Shown: piece by piece, positions 26,039-34,640 of the stretch | Layout of the letters: every line of letters begins with the position of its first letter | How positions within the stretch are numbered: the first letter of the stretch is position 1 | From: Mariprofundus sp. EBB-1 | GTDB lineage: Bacteria > Pseudomonadota > Zetaproteobacteria > Mariprofundales > Mariprofundaceae | Assembly: GCF_003665155.1 (NCBI RefSeq) | Contig: NZ_RCFQ01000011.1 | Coordinates: forward strand, 23,083-87,082 | Direction: 5' to 3' | DNA: 64,000 nt | Notes under the pieces: generated by a model | Database searches by the model: none | Seen by the model: the letters and a program-made list of their open reading frames with translations, nothing else | Told to the model about the DNA's origin: nothing | Translations under genes and position numbers: made by a program

Positions 26039-26722
26039 ATGTCTAAATTTTTACCATTATTTGATGGTCTGAAACTTAATAGTCCACTGAAAACAATGTC
26101 TGATGATGCTGGCGTTGAAAATGCCAAACACATTTGGGAAAACGAAAGTCTCGGTGGTATTGCTGAAAATAATAATCCTCTACCGCGTCCTGTGGTTGGG
26201 TTGTTACTATTGACCTTCATCACTGCTATGGCATGGACCTTCCCATTGTTTGGTCAGCGACCTAGTGCGGCAATCTATTCTGATTATATCGGGATATATA
26301 AGTCTGATCCTGTGCAACGTATATTGAATGATACTACATTAACTTCCAAAGAAGCTGATGAAAGAGCTATGGCAATGATTGAAAAAGCATTGGCAGAGTT
26401 TCCGTCTAAGTATGAATTTCAGCGTACACAGCACCCAATCACTATGAGCGATCTACGCATCATGGAAGATAAATTGATTGAGTTGCAGCAGACACCTGGT
26501 ATTGATCTTGAAGAGTATTCTATCATTGGTAACGAAATTGTGGTTGCGAATTTTGAAGGTAACTACAAAGCAGACGGTACCCGTGAAAAGAAACAGCCTT
26601 GGTGGGATAAGGGATACAAGACTGCAATTTTCTGGTTCCTTGGATTCTGTCTAGCTGTGATCATTACTGTTAAACGTCTTCCTCCGATCGACTGGAAGCC
26701 AGATCACAGTGTAGCACATTGA
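26039..26722 (+). CDS. CcoP-like protein without heme motifs
   Basis: The 227-residue protein follows ccoO by 12 bases with a G-rich ribosome-binding site. The segment HIWENES...NNNPLPRPVVGLLLLTF (residues 31-60) resembles the conserved N-terminus and first helix of CcoP (cf. the NNPLPRWW motif), but no CXXCH is present. A periplasmic region of about 130 residues, helix-rich and charged, is followed by a second helix (about 198-215). Normal CcoP has two heme c domains. This could be a heme-less structural substitute. Orthology is inferred from that motif and position. Confidence 0.7.
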   Translation: MSKFLPLFDGLKLNSPLKTMSDDAGVENAKHIWENESLGGIAENNNPLPRPVVGLLLLTFITAMAWTFPLFGQRPSAAIYSDYIGIYKSDPVQRILNDTTLTSKEADERAMAMIEKALAEFPSKYEFQRTQHPITMSDLRIMEDKLIELQQTPGIDLEEYSIIGNEIVVANFEGNYKADGTREKKQPWWDKGYKTAIFWFLGFCLAVIITVKRLPPIDWKPDHSVAH

Positions 26723-26746
26723 TAATAATAGATTAGGAGATTTGAT

Positions 26747-26881
26747 ATGATTGATATGGATAATGCTCAATTTGCAGGCTTACTAATTATTGCAATTGCT
26801 CTACTGGTACCTGTTTTGTATAGCTTTTTTGTGGATAACCACAAAAAAGGTACGCCAGATCCACGCAATAGACAGTTTTAA
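26747..26881 (+). CDS. ccoQ: CcoQ/FixQ-like small subunit (44 aa)
   Basis: A 44-residue frame (ATG 26747, TAA 26879-26881) is preceded by TAGGAGA six bases upstream. It has one hydrophobic helix (residues 10-28) followed by a charged tail (DNHKKGTPDPRNRQF), the layout of CcoQ, which stabilises cbb3 complexes. Its position after ccoO and the CcoP-like gene supports the call. A terminator follows. The assignment rests on size, topology and place. Confidence 0.6.
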   Translation: MIDMDNAQFAGLLIIAIALLVPVLYSFFVDNHKKGTPDPRNRQF

Positions 26882-26898
26882 TATAGTCGTTAAGTTGT

Positions 26899-26931
26899 AA
26901 AAAAATGCCGCCCTTTATGGGCGGCATTTTT
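26899..26931 (+). terminator. Rho-independent terminator after the CcoQ-like gene
   Basis: A perfect stem of about 10-12 bp (26902-26913 with 26919-26930, loop TTTAT) with A/T tracts on both sides closes the ccoN-ccoQ section of the cluster. Confidence 0.9.
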
Positions 26932-26985
26932 CGTTGTGGTTAGAATTGCTTTCTATTTCATGCATCGGCTCTACAATGCCCCATC

Positions 26986-27303
26986 ATGAATAGATTTTTG
27001 TCTTACATTACTACAGTGGCTATATCGTGTTGCTGTTTGTCAGGTATAAGCCAGGCCGCTGAGGAACCGGTATTTGATCTGGGTATCGAAAGTATGCGTA
27101 GCCAGGAATACAGTATCGGTATTTTTATCTTTATGATCATATCCATGCTGGTATTTGTTGGTGTGATTGTCCTGTTTTATCAAAAGACAGATATGAGTAA
27201 TGTAAAAACCGGTGAAAAAGCATTGATGGGCTTGATTGTCCTGGGTGTGATTGTTTCGGCAATATTTGCGGCTGTACAGATGTTAGACGGATTCTTGTTT
27301 TAG
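26986..27303 (+). CDS. Small membrane protein with signal-like N-terminus (105 aa)
   Basis: The 105-residue protein has an N-terminal signal peptide (ending around QAAEEP), then two hydrophobic helices (about residues 43-63 and 80-101) separated by a charged loop. No family is recognised. It starts the second half of the oxidase cluster after a terminator, followed by the CcoS-like gene. No strong ribosome-binding site is visible, so the start is moderately certain. Confidence 0.7.
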   Translation: MNRFLSYITTVAISCCCLSGISQAAEEPVFDLGIESMRSQEYSIGIFIFMIISMLVFVGVIVLFYQKTDMSNVKTGEKALMGLIVLGVIVSAIFAAVQMLDGFLF

Positions 27304-27329
27304 TAGGTTGAGCATTAAAGGAGTGTGTA

Positions 27330-27587
27330 ATGGTTGAGTGGAGTGATGGTTGGACAATATATATATGGTTGATCAGTGGCGTTGCTATTTTGATTGCCGT
27401 GGTCTTTGGTCTGCGTTGGGCGAGTAAGAATGAGCAGTTTGATGAAGATATTAAGTATCTTGTTTTTGATGATAACGACCGTGATAAAATGTCACCTGAA
27501 GAATTTAAAAAATATCAGGAAGCAACTGCCAAGCAGGAAAACCGCCGTAGTGAATTGTTGAACCAGGCGCATGAGGGTTCCAAGTAA
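27330..27587 (+). CDS. CcoS-like cbb3 oxidase maturation protein
   Basis: The 85-residue protein has one helix (residues 11-28) followed by EQFDEDIKYLVFDD (residues 35-48), which matches the CcoS pattern (GQFDDLEGPAxRILFDDD). CcoS is needed for heme or copper insertion into CcoN. The tail after residue 50 is longer and more charged than in typical CcoS (about 50-60 aa). AAAGGAG lies eight bases upstream of the ATG. No CcoI copper ATPase or CcoH, its usual partners, is present in the window. Confidence 0.72.
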   Translation: MVEWSDGWTIYIWLISGVAILIAVVFGLRWASKNEQFDEDIKYLVFDDNDRDKMSPEEFKKYQEATAKQENRRSELLNQAHEGSK

Positions 27588-27592
27588 CAGAT

Positions 27593-28084
27593 ATGCGAAA
27601 AGGTGATTGGTTAATTACAGGGCTGATCGGCTTGGTTGTCGTTGGGGCGATCGGAAAGGGTGCTTATAATTTATTTCATCCGCTCAAGGATGAAGGTATT
27701 CCTTTTTATTCAACGGCTAGTCATGAGGTGCAAGCAAAAGCATCTGATATGTATCGCGATATGGGTTGCCGGGACTGTCACTCTATATGGGGCGTAAAAA
27801 ACCCTATGGAGAGCGTGCCGGCACCTAGTCTTGATGGCATTGGATCATTACGCAGTGAGCAGTGGTTATATGAATATTTTTCTGCTGAAAACCCGCAGAA
27901 AATCATTCCGACGCGTTTAAAAGCTAAATATGCAATGCCTTCGTATGCCTCATTATCAGAAGACGATCGTCGTTTCATGGCTAAATACTTTTCCAGTCTG
28001 CGCGTTAAGGATTGGTATCTGGAAAAAGTAAAAGCTTCCGAGTACAAAAAATTGACAGGAAATCCTTATCCTAACGATAAATAA
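27593..28084 (+). CDS. Membrane-anchored monoheme cytochrome c
   Basis: The 163-residue protein has one N-terminal helix (residues 8-27) and a cytochrome c domain with CRDCH at residues 59-63. A Met in the MPSYASLSEDD region may serve as the distal ligand. The heme-binding domain resembles the membrane-attached CcoP or Cyt552-type domains, so it could replace part of the missing CcoP. It begins five bases after the CcoS-like stop. Confidence 0.88.
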   Translation: MRKGDWLITGLIGLVVVGAIGKGAYNLFHPLKDEGIPFYSTASHEVQAKASDMYRDMGCRDCHSIWGVKNPMESVPAPSLDGIGSLRSEQWLYEYFSAENPQKIIPTRLKAKYAMPSYASLSEDDRRFMAKYFSSLRVKDWYLEKVKASEYKKLTGNPYPNDK

Positions 28085-28123
28085 TTAAGCAAAGATCGTA
28101 ATCGACTGACGGAGTCTTCAGAT

Positions 28124-28609
28124 ATGCAAAAACAATTACCACAACCTTGGGCGCCCAAATGGCAGCGCTTTTTAGTCGCTTTCTTTGCCGCAGGTTTGAT
28201 TTATCAGCTTGGCCATTTGTTGTTTGGTGTACGGATTGAACTATTTTGGGGTGTGGCAGGTTATGATCTTGCATGGGTTGCAACGATGTTTATTCTGCCT
28301 GTAGTGACGGGGATTGTGGTCGGTTTCATCTATGGCTGGGGTGGAAAGCTGGTTGCACATTTTCCTCCGCTGATCATTCTCGGCATTGATTACTATTCAA
28401 TGATGCACGGTACAGTACCTGAAGGTGCTAAATTAATTCCGCTCATGTGGTGGGGCTTCTTTGTCATTTTGAATATGGAGTTCTGTGCTGCCGGTGGTGT
28501 GATTGGTGAACTATTGTTGAAAAAATACTATGGCACTTGGGATTTACCGGGTACATCAGACTATGCTCCTGCTGACTCTGAAATTATACCAAGAGATGAC
28601 GGTAAATAA
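28124..28609 (+). CDS. Hypothetical membrane protein (161 aa)
   Basis: The 161-residue protein has about four hydrophobic helices and an acidic C-terminal tail (YAPADSEIIPRDDGK). No family is recognised. GGAG lies about ten bases before the ATG. It lies between a cytochrome c and a membrane-anchored FGE-like protein and is probably co-transcribed. Confidence 0.75.
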   Translation: MQKQLPQPWAPKWQRFLVAFFAAGLIYQLGHLLFGVRIELFWGVAGYDLAWVATMFILPVVTGIVVGFIYGWGGKLVAHFPPLIILGIDYYSMMHGTVPEGAKLIPLMWWGFFVILNMEFCAAGGVIGELLLKKYYGTWDLPGTSDYAPADSEIIPRDDGK

Positions 28610-28617
28610 GAATTATA

Positions 28618-29658
28618 ATGTCGCGACAAGCTATTTCAGAAAAAGAGTTAATAAAACGTAAACGACTCGGTATGGCGATATTATTGACATGTGTTGCTGC
28701 TGCTATGATCGGTGGTTCATTGCATGTGATTGAACTTGGTTCAATGCGTATGGATGAGATGCGTGGTAAAATTTCCTATGACATTGCCGAAGTGGATGAT
28801 CATGTTCGCGCTGCCGGTGAGGATATTCGTATTCAGGCCGCTCATGAAGCAAGAGAACATGATAATGAATTCTACTCTGTTGATACGCTGTCTGAACTGG
28901 TGAGCGCGGATGTCAAAGCAGAATTAGATCAAATGATCTTTATAGCAGCAGGTAGCTTTGAAATGGGTACCAACGCTTCGCGAAGTAACGAGACTGACCA
29001 ACCTGCTCACTATGTTGATGTACCGGCTTTCTGGATAGATAAATATCCGGTCACCCAGGCTCAATATGCCCACTTTGTTGTTGCAGAACATTATCGTGCC
29101 CCATTGAACTGGGAAAAAGGCAAGATCCCTACGGGCCTTGAAGAGCATCCGGTGACATTAGTATCCTGGTATAATGCGCGTGATTATTGTGCATGGGCTG
29201 GCAAACGTTTGCCACAAGAGGCTGAGTGGGAAAAAGCTGCTCGTGGTACGACAGCGAATCGTTGGCCATGGGGCAATAAGATGGATGTGAGCCGTTTAAA
29301 TACGTATTACAACATTGGTCATACCACGCCAGTACGTCAATATGAGCATGGATCGAGTCCTTATGGTGCGATGGATATGGCGGGCAATGTAACCGAATGG
29401 GTATTTGATGAATTCAAACCGTACAACGTAGTGAAGGGTCAACGTATCTCATTTCAACCATTAAAAGATCAATTTACAGGTACGGGTAGTGAAGATGTGG
29501 AACGCACAACGAACCGAGTAATGCGCGGTGGGTCATGGAAAAGTGATCCATTTTCAACGGAAAGTTATCATCGCAATTATTCGTTGCCGAATATGGCCTC
29601 TGACTTTTATGGTTTTAGATGCGCATCCAGCAAACAAATCAATGAGGTGAAACCATGA
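28618..29658 (+). CDS. Membrane-anchored SUMF1/FGE-like domain protein
   Basis: The 346-residue protein has one N-terminal helix (about residues 19-36), a charged linker, and a formylglycine-generating-enzyme-type domain from about residue 103 (IAAGSFEMGT, HYVDVPAFWIDKYPVTQAQY, RLPQEAEWEKAARG, DMAGNVTEWV, RVMRGGSWKSDP, FYGFRCA). The catalytic Cys pair of true FGE after RGGS is absent (KSDPFSTESYHRNY instead), so sulfatase modification is unlikely. Related NirV/PvdO-like proteins occur in respiratory gene clusters, where they may help assemble cofactors. Confidence 0.88.
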   Translation: MSRQAISEKELIKRKRLGMAILLTCVAAAMIGGSLHVIELGSMRMDEMRGKISYDIAEVDDHVRAAGEDIRIQAAHEAREHDNEFYSVDTLSELVSADVKAELDQMIFIAAGSFEMGTNASRSNETDQPAHYVDVPAFWIDKYPVTQAQYAHFVVAEHYRAPLNWEKGKIPTGLEEHPVTLVSWYNARDYCAWAGKRLPQEAEWEKAARGTTANRWPWGNKMDVSRLNTYYNIGHTTPVRQYEHGSSPYGAMDMAGNVTEWVFDEFKPYNVVKGQRISFQPLKDQFTGTGSEDVERTTNRVMRGGSWKSDPFSTESYHRNYSLPNMASDFYGFRCASSKQINEVKP

Positions 29659-29882
29659 ACGGCTTAAAACAAATCAAATTCATGATGTTGTTGATACTGA
29701 GTTTATGTTGGGCAATGCCTGCCTGGGCTGTTGATAGCTATCGCTATTTGCACGTTAGTATTGATACACCATGGGCTATTTTTGTATTGCTGTTTTTTAT
29801 GGTCTTTGCACCCATGGTTCTGGCCGTTGTATTATATTGGCGTTACGCCTTGAAAAAAGACGAAGATGATCATGATGCGTAA
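29655..29882 (+). CDS. Small membrane protein with signal peptide (75 aa)
   Basis: The 75-residue protein has a signal peptide (cleavage near PAWAVDSY) followed by a short periplasmic stretch and one helix (about residues 42-62), ending in an acidic KKDEDDHDA tail. It starts four bases before the FGE-like stop (ATGA overlap). The function is unknown. The 3' end overlaps the next gene by about 16 bases. Confidence 0.72.
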   Translation: MNGLKQIKFMMLLILSLCWAMPAWAVDSYRYLHVSIDTPWAIFVLLFFMVFAPMVLAVVLYWRYALKKDEDDHDA

Positions 29883-30267
29883 AAGTCTTTTTCTCTGTTT
29901 CTCCCTGTTGATGTTGTGTACAGGTTTTAACGCTGTGGCAGTTGCCGCGGGTGCAAATGCACAGATTGGGTCAGAATCAACTGCAGTTAATGAACATTCC
30001 TCTGATGTTATGCGGCAATTTAATGAGGAAAAGGCGTTGGCTGCAGAGCGTGCGATCTCTACCAATCGTAAACATCAAATTCTGTTTTGGATGGGCGGCG
30101 CACTTTTATGCCTGGTTCTGCTGGCAGCCGGTTTTGGTGTAGCGATGGGGATCTTTGGTAAGGATGTGTTCCTCTGGCATGTATTGTCTGCCGGCTTGGC
30201 GACAACACTTGCGATTGCCCATGCCGTAGTTGCTTTTGTCTGGTTCTACCCAGATCGATTGTTGTAG
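29866..30267 (+). CDS. Hypothetical membrane protein (133 aa)
   Basis: The 133-residue protein has an N-terminal signal peptide (ending near AAGA), a charged periplasmic segment and two hydrophobic helices (about residues 72-95 and 102-126). The start is among three ATGs at 29866, 29872 and 29875. It overlaps the preceding 75-residue gene. The family is not recognised. Confidence 0.68.
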   Translation: MIMMRKSLFLCFSLLMLCTGFNAVAVAAGANAQIGSESTAVNEHSSDVMRQFNEEKALAAERAISTNRKHQILFWMGGALLCLVLLAAGFGVAMGIFGKDVFLWHVLSAGLATTLAIAHAVVAFVWFYPDRLL

Positions 30268-30302
30268 TACGCTCTTTTCACACGCTGCCACTATTATTTA
30301 GC

Positions 30303-32876
30303 ATGAATACATCCAAACAAGCTTCCATATTACTATTGTTATATGGACTATCGGGTGTAACTGCACTGGCTTATGAGGTGCTTTGGACACGGATGCTGAG
30401 CTTACTGTTTGGCGTCACTGTGTTTGGTGTGGTGATAACTGTTGCCGCTTTCATGTTGGGTCTGGGACTGGGTAGTTTCATGGGCAGTCGTTGGTTCTCA
30501 TCCATTAAAAACACACTGCGTTTGTTGGCTGGTATTGAAGTTTCTGTGGCAATATATGCCTTGATGCTGCCTGTGTTGATGCAATGGGTGCAAGGCATGT
30601 GGCTGTCTGTTGATGATGTTCAGACATGGCAGTTCTGGCAAATGTTTTCTGCTCTATGGGTGTTATGCATTCCCGCTACAGCATTGGGGTTTGCTTTTCC
30701 TGCGATGCTTCGCGTTGGTAAAACACTCAAGGTTTCTCTCGGTTCTCTGTATGGTGTAAATACAATAGGTGGCGCACTTGGTGCGCTGTTGCCATTACTG
30801 TTATTGCCTCTGTTTGGCTGGCTCACTTCCCTGCAGTGGGTGGCTGCATTAGGTGCGGCGATAGCGTTTGGTTTGTTTTACTTATCGTTACAAACGAAAG
30901 ATGAACCTGTAAGTGATGGTACGCCCGTGCGCGCAACATTCCCGCAAATAAGCATGTTGTTGGCCTATGCCGGTATGGGGGCGGGTGCTTTGATGCTGGA
31001 AATTGCATGGACACGTGCATACGGCATGATTCTATTGCGTACGGAATATGTATTGGCCGTTATTCTGGCTGTTTTTCTGATTGGCATAGGGCTAGGGAGC
31101 GTAGTGGCAAGACATCTGCCGCGAGAGCGTGCTCTGCAGGTCTTACCGATGCTTGTCGCTGTGATTGCTATTGTTGGCTTATATCTGTTTCCATACGTCA
31201 ATGATTGGGGACAAGGTGCAATATTTGATTCACTCCTGGCTGCATTGTTGTTTCAAGGAATGTTGATTGCGTTGTGCACCTTGCCAGTGACGCTGGCATT
31301 GGGGGCATGGTTGCCGTTGATCGCCAAGCATGATGAGGGTGCATTTCTATATGCAGCCAACAGTGTGGGTGCATGTGCAGGAGCCTTATTAGCAGGCTTT
31401 GTTCTGATTCCCTGGATTGGAACGGCAGCTACATGGTTATGCGCGGCAGGCTTAGTCATGTTGTGTGCCTGTTTCTGGCTGCAACAAGGCAGACGATTGC
31501 TGAGCGCTGTGATCAGCTTGGCACTGTTTACAGCACTTTCCTGGCCAGTCTGGCAGTTGCCTTCAGCATCAAGATTGTTGCAGGCTGAACTGCCTGCTGC
31601 TGCGGATCTGTTTGAGAGAGAAGATGCGATTTCAATTACGCACGTCATACAACGGCAGGATGGTCAGCGGCTGCTATTAGCTGATCTGCAGCGTATGGAT
31701 GCATCCAGTGATCCGACATCTGTAGCGGTACAGCAAAATCAGGCACGGTTACCGATGTTTTTGCAGGCGAATGCTACCGATGTACTGTTTTTGGGATTGG
31801 GAACCGGTATTACGGCCTCCGGGGCATTGCCATGGTCACAAGCGAAGATTGAAGCTATTGAACTTTCACAAGGTGCTATCACAGCTGCGCAGTACTATTT
31901 TGATAAGGTGAATAGTCATGTGCCATCCAAAATCAGTATTGTGCATGATGATGCACGCCGGTTCCTCATGCGCAGTGGAAAATCTTATGATGTGATTGTT
32001 GGTGATCTATTTCATCCTGATATGGTTGGTCGGGGCGCATTGCTTTCGGTTGAACAATTTCAACGTGCTAAATCACATTTGACTGAACAAGGATTATTTG
32101 TGCAATGGTTGGCATTCAATCAATTTGATAAAGAATCCATGCAGGTTGTATTGCGCAGTTTTGCACAGGTGTTTGAAAACAATGCGTTGTTTGTAGATGG
32201 GTATCGTCTCGGCATGGTCGGTTTTATGGGCCAGCAAAAACGTGCGGCTGAATTGATGCGCGCGGCACCTGCAGATGATCTTTGGGGTGGTGAAGGCGGT
32301 TGGACATGGTTAGGGCGTTATTGGGGTGCAGCAGCCGATCTGGTGGGTGATTCTGGCTCGAGGCTGGTACAAGGTGAATGGTCACCGGTGATTGAATTTG
32401 ATCTGCCGCATCTGCGACATAAAACAGCTGTGCTACCGGAATTGATGCAGTGGTTGATGGCCCATCGCACCTCGTTCAAAGAGGCTGTGCATGTTTGGAC
32501 GGTGAATACATCAGACGCTTTGGCTTTCAAGCGTGCCTGGGCAAGTACTGAATTAAGCATACGTGCTCAGATCGATATGCTGCAAAACAAACCGGGTGTG
32601 CAACGGCTGCAATCCTTGGCATATCGCGCCAATGCTAAAGATCGTTGGGCAGGCTTTGCTTTGGCTGACGCGATGTTTGCCAGTTTAGAGCATGGTTTGC
32701 CACAGGGGATGACCTATGAGCAGGCTTTACAGCAAATTCTCACTGTGCGAGCTGATCATGAAGGAACGCTCAAGGCGATGATAGCTTTACGCAGTAAACG
32801 TGGTGACCTGAAAGGTGTGCAACAGTACAAGGATAGATTCTTTCGCATTAGTCCCTATGATAGCGTTCCGTTTTGA
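30303..32876 (+). CDS. Fused polytopic membrane and spermidine synthase-like methyltransferase-fold protein
   Basis: The 857-residue protein has an N-terminal membrane domain (about 12-14 helices, residues 1-405: YEVLWTRML, GLGLGSFMGSR and a repeat AGALMLEIAWTRAYGMI) and a C-terminal Rossmann fold resembling spermidine synthase (VLFLGLGTGITASG, DDARRFLMRSGKSYDVIVGD). Such fused SpeE-like proteins are widespread but of unclear function. A third, helical segment follows (about 730-857). It lies within the cluster without obvious reason and may not be a respiratory gene. Confidence 0.85.
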   Translation: MNTSKQASILLLLYGLSGVTALAYEVLWTRMLSLLFGVTVFGVVITVAAFMLGLGLGSFMGSRWFSSIKNTLRLLAGIEVSVAIYALMLPVLMQWVQGMWLSVDDVQTWQFWQMFSALWVLCIPATALGFAFPAMLRVGKTLKVSLGSLYGVNTIGGALGALLPLLLLPLFGWLTSLQWVAALGAAIAFGLFYLSLQTKDEPVSDGTPVRATFPQISMLLAYAGMGAGALMLEIAWTRAYGMILLRTEYVLAVILAVFLIGIGLGSVVARHLPRERALQVLPMLVAVIAIVGLYLFPYVNDWGQGAIFDSLLAALLFQGMLIALCTLPVTLALGAWLPLIAKHDEGAFLYAANSVGACAGALLAGFVLIPWIGTAATWLCAAGLVMLCACFWLQQGRRLLSAVISLALFTALSWPVWQLPSASRLLQAELPAAADLFEREDAISITHVIQRQDGQRLLLADLQRMDASSDPTSVAVQQNQARLPMFLQANATDVLFLGLGTGITASGALPWSQAKIEAIELSQGAITAAQYYFDKVNSHVPSKISIVHDDARRFLMRSGKSYDVIVGDLFHPDMVGRGALLSVEQFQRAKSHLTEQGLFVQWLAFNQFDKESMQVVLRSFAQVFENNALFVDGYRLGMVGFMGQQKRAAELMRAAPADDLWGGEGGWTWLGRYWGAAADLVGDSGSRLVQGEWSPVIEFDLPHLRHKTAVLPELMQWLMAHRTSFKEAVHVWTVNTSDALAFKRAWASTELSIRAQIDMLQNKPGVQRLQSLAYRANAKDRWAGFALADAMFASLEHGLPQGMTYEQALQQILTVRADHEGTLKAMIALRSKRGDLKGVQQYKDRFFRISPYDSVPF

Positions 32877-32894
32877 TTGGTGATTACACGGTGA

Positions 32895-34214
32895 ATGGAA
32901 ATAGGCGGCATGTCAGTGAACGCAAATGAACAATTAAAAAACATTTCAGTGCGAGAAGAGCATGTGCCAGGGGCACAGTCGGTGCGCGCTTGGCGGCGTG
33001 CATCTCAATATCTGGTGATAACCTTGCTTGTTCTGATTCCTGTGACCGGTCTATTCCGTATTGATCCGATGGCGGGAGCCTTCCGTCTGCTCGACTACCA
33101 GGTGTGGTTTTCAGATATTTTCATTGTGATGGGGTTCTGGCTGATGGTCGCCACAGGACTTATTTTTATGTATTCGTGGGCAGGGTCTGTTTTTTGCGGT
33201 TGGATATGCCCACAAAATACCATTTCGGAATGGGCCAATGCCCTGACGGCCAGATTGTTGGGGCGCAGGGCCTTGATGATGGATGTGACCGGGTTAAAAA
33301 TGCAGGTGGCTAGGCGAAAGGACGCATGGATAAATAAAGCCATGCTGGGTACTGCATTTTTGCTGGTATCGATGTTGTTTGCGATTATTCCACTGCTCTA
33401 TTTTTTCTCACCCGATGTGATCTGGTCATTTCTGACTTTTCATCCTGTAGCGAGTGCCGAAAATCTACTATGGATCTATAGCGTATGTGTGCTGGTTGTA
33501 CTGGTGGATGCGAGTGTGATGCGGCATTTGGTGTGTAAATACATGTGTATCTACCGTATCTGGCAACACTCGTTTAAAACGCGTGATACCTTGCACATTG
33601 CGTATGATGAAAGCAGAAGTGATCATTGTTTGAATTGTACCTATTGTGAGGATAGCTGTTTTCTGGATATTGATCCGCGACAGACACTGGTATTTGATAG
33701 TTGCATTAATTGCGGTGATTGTGTGGCAGCTTGTGATCATCTGCATACTAAAAGTAAAAAAATGCAAGGGCCTGGCTTGTTGTCTTTTGCCTTTGGTGAA
33801 TCCGATAAGAAGAGTAACCTGGGTTCACTGCTTTCACGCACAAAAGCAGCAACATCTGTTACGTTTATTGGTGCTGTCTGTTTTGTAATAGGTGTTTACA
33901 CTTATCAGCCGTACTCTTTGGTTGTTGATCGTGCGGAGCTGATGCAAGAGACGTCTGCTCTGGATTACCGTATCAATATAGCCAACAAACGTTATCAGCC
34001 AGCTGAATTTCGTTTTGTCGTTGAAGGCTTGCCTGCATCGATGTTTAAGCTGGAGCATGATGTAGTGACATTGGAGAGCGCTGAGCGTAAAGATGTGATG
34101 TTGCATTTTTCGCCAGATATTGGAAAAGGATTACACCGTTTAACCGTGCATGCTGAAAGTGATGATGGTTGGAAGAAATCTTTTAAAGTAGTCTATTTTG
34201 CACAAGGAAATTGA
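32895..34214 (+). CDS. ccoG: cbb3 oxidase accessory protein CcoG (FixG/RdxA)
   Basis: This membrane iron-sulfur protein is implicated in copper reduction for cbb3 oxidase assembly. It has a membrane domain (several helices, with CGWICPQNT) and two ferredoxin-type Cys clusters, CLNCTYCEDSC and CINCGDCVAAC, at about residues 240-290, then a C-terminal immunoglobulin-like periplasmic domain (EFRFVVEGLPASMF). The 439-residue length is near the family norm (about 470). The start at 32895 or at the ATG at 32910 is uncertain. Its presence supports a functional cbb3 oxidase. Confidence 0.92.
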   Translation: MEIGGMSVNANEQLKNISVREEHVPGAQSVRAWRRASQYLVITLLVLIPVTGLFRIDPMAGAFRLLDYQVWFSDIFIVMGFWLMVATGLIFMYSWAGSVFCGWICPQNTISEWANALTARLLGRRALMMDVTGLKMQVARRKDAWINKAMLGTAFLLVSMLFAIIPLLYFFSPDVIWSFLTFHPVASAENLLWIYSVCVLVVLVDASVMRHLVCKYMCIYRIWQHSFKTRDTLHIAYDESRSDHCLNCTYCEDSCFLDIDPRQTLVFDSCINCGDCVAACDHLHTKSKKMQGPGLLSFAFGESDKKSNLGSLLSRTKAATSVTFIGAVCFVIGVYTYQPYSLVVDRAELMQETSALDYRINIANKRYQPAEFRFVVEGLPASMFKLEHDVVTLESAERKDVMLHFSPDIGKGLHRLTVHAESDDGWKKSFKVVYFAQGN

Positions 34215-34247
34215 GGCATGCAGAACTGATATGAGGAGAATATCCAG

Positions 34248-34640
34248 ATGAGTTCAAAACAAGATGAAATGGATGCAGAAAATGAACGCCTATTTGGTGG
34301 TGGTCAGTCACGACCCACTAAAGCCAAGAAGAGAGTGGGCATGTCAGATGACGAAATCATTGCCAGTAGCTCAGGCTTAGAATCATCGAAACGCGTACCT
34401 AAATGGTTTCTAGCGATTCTTGTGGTGATGATTTTGATCGCCTTTGGTTTAACAGTACCGTTCTGGGGTGACCGTGTAGATAATCCCCGTCCTTGGTTTA
34501 CCTGGGGCCATGCAGCGGCACTGGCCTATGTGTTGGTGTTTGGTGGTTTTGTATATTTTATGACATCAATGTATGGCTCAGACGATGAAAAGAGTGATGA
34601 AGATATGAATCAAACAGAAGATGGTGATGACAAAAAATAG
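34248..34640 (+). CDS. Hypothetical membrane protein with two helices (130 aa)
   Basis: The 130-residue protein has a basic, polar N-terminal half (about 48 residues), two hydrophobic helices (about 52-70 and 86-108) and a strongly acidic C-terminal tail (DDEKSDEDMNQTEDGDDKK). GAGGAG lies about eight bases before the ATG. The function is unknown. Its 3' end overlaps the lipoprotein cytochrome gene by 20 bases. Confidence 0.72.
   Translation: MSSKQDEMDAENERLFGGGQSRPTKAKKRVGMSDDEIIASSSGLESSKRVPKWFLAILVVMILIAFGLTVPFWGDRVDNPRPWFTWGHAAALAYVLVFGGFVYFMTSMYGSDDEKSDEDMNQTEDGDDKK

Noticed and set aside
28618..29658. Active formylglycine-generating enzyme
   Set aside because: The catalytic cysteine pair of FGE after RGGS is not present, so only the fold is annotated.
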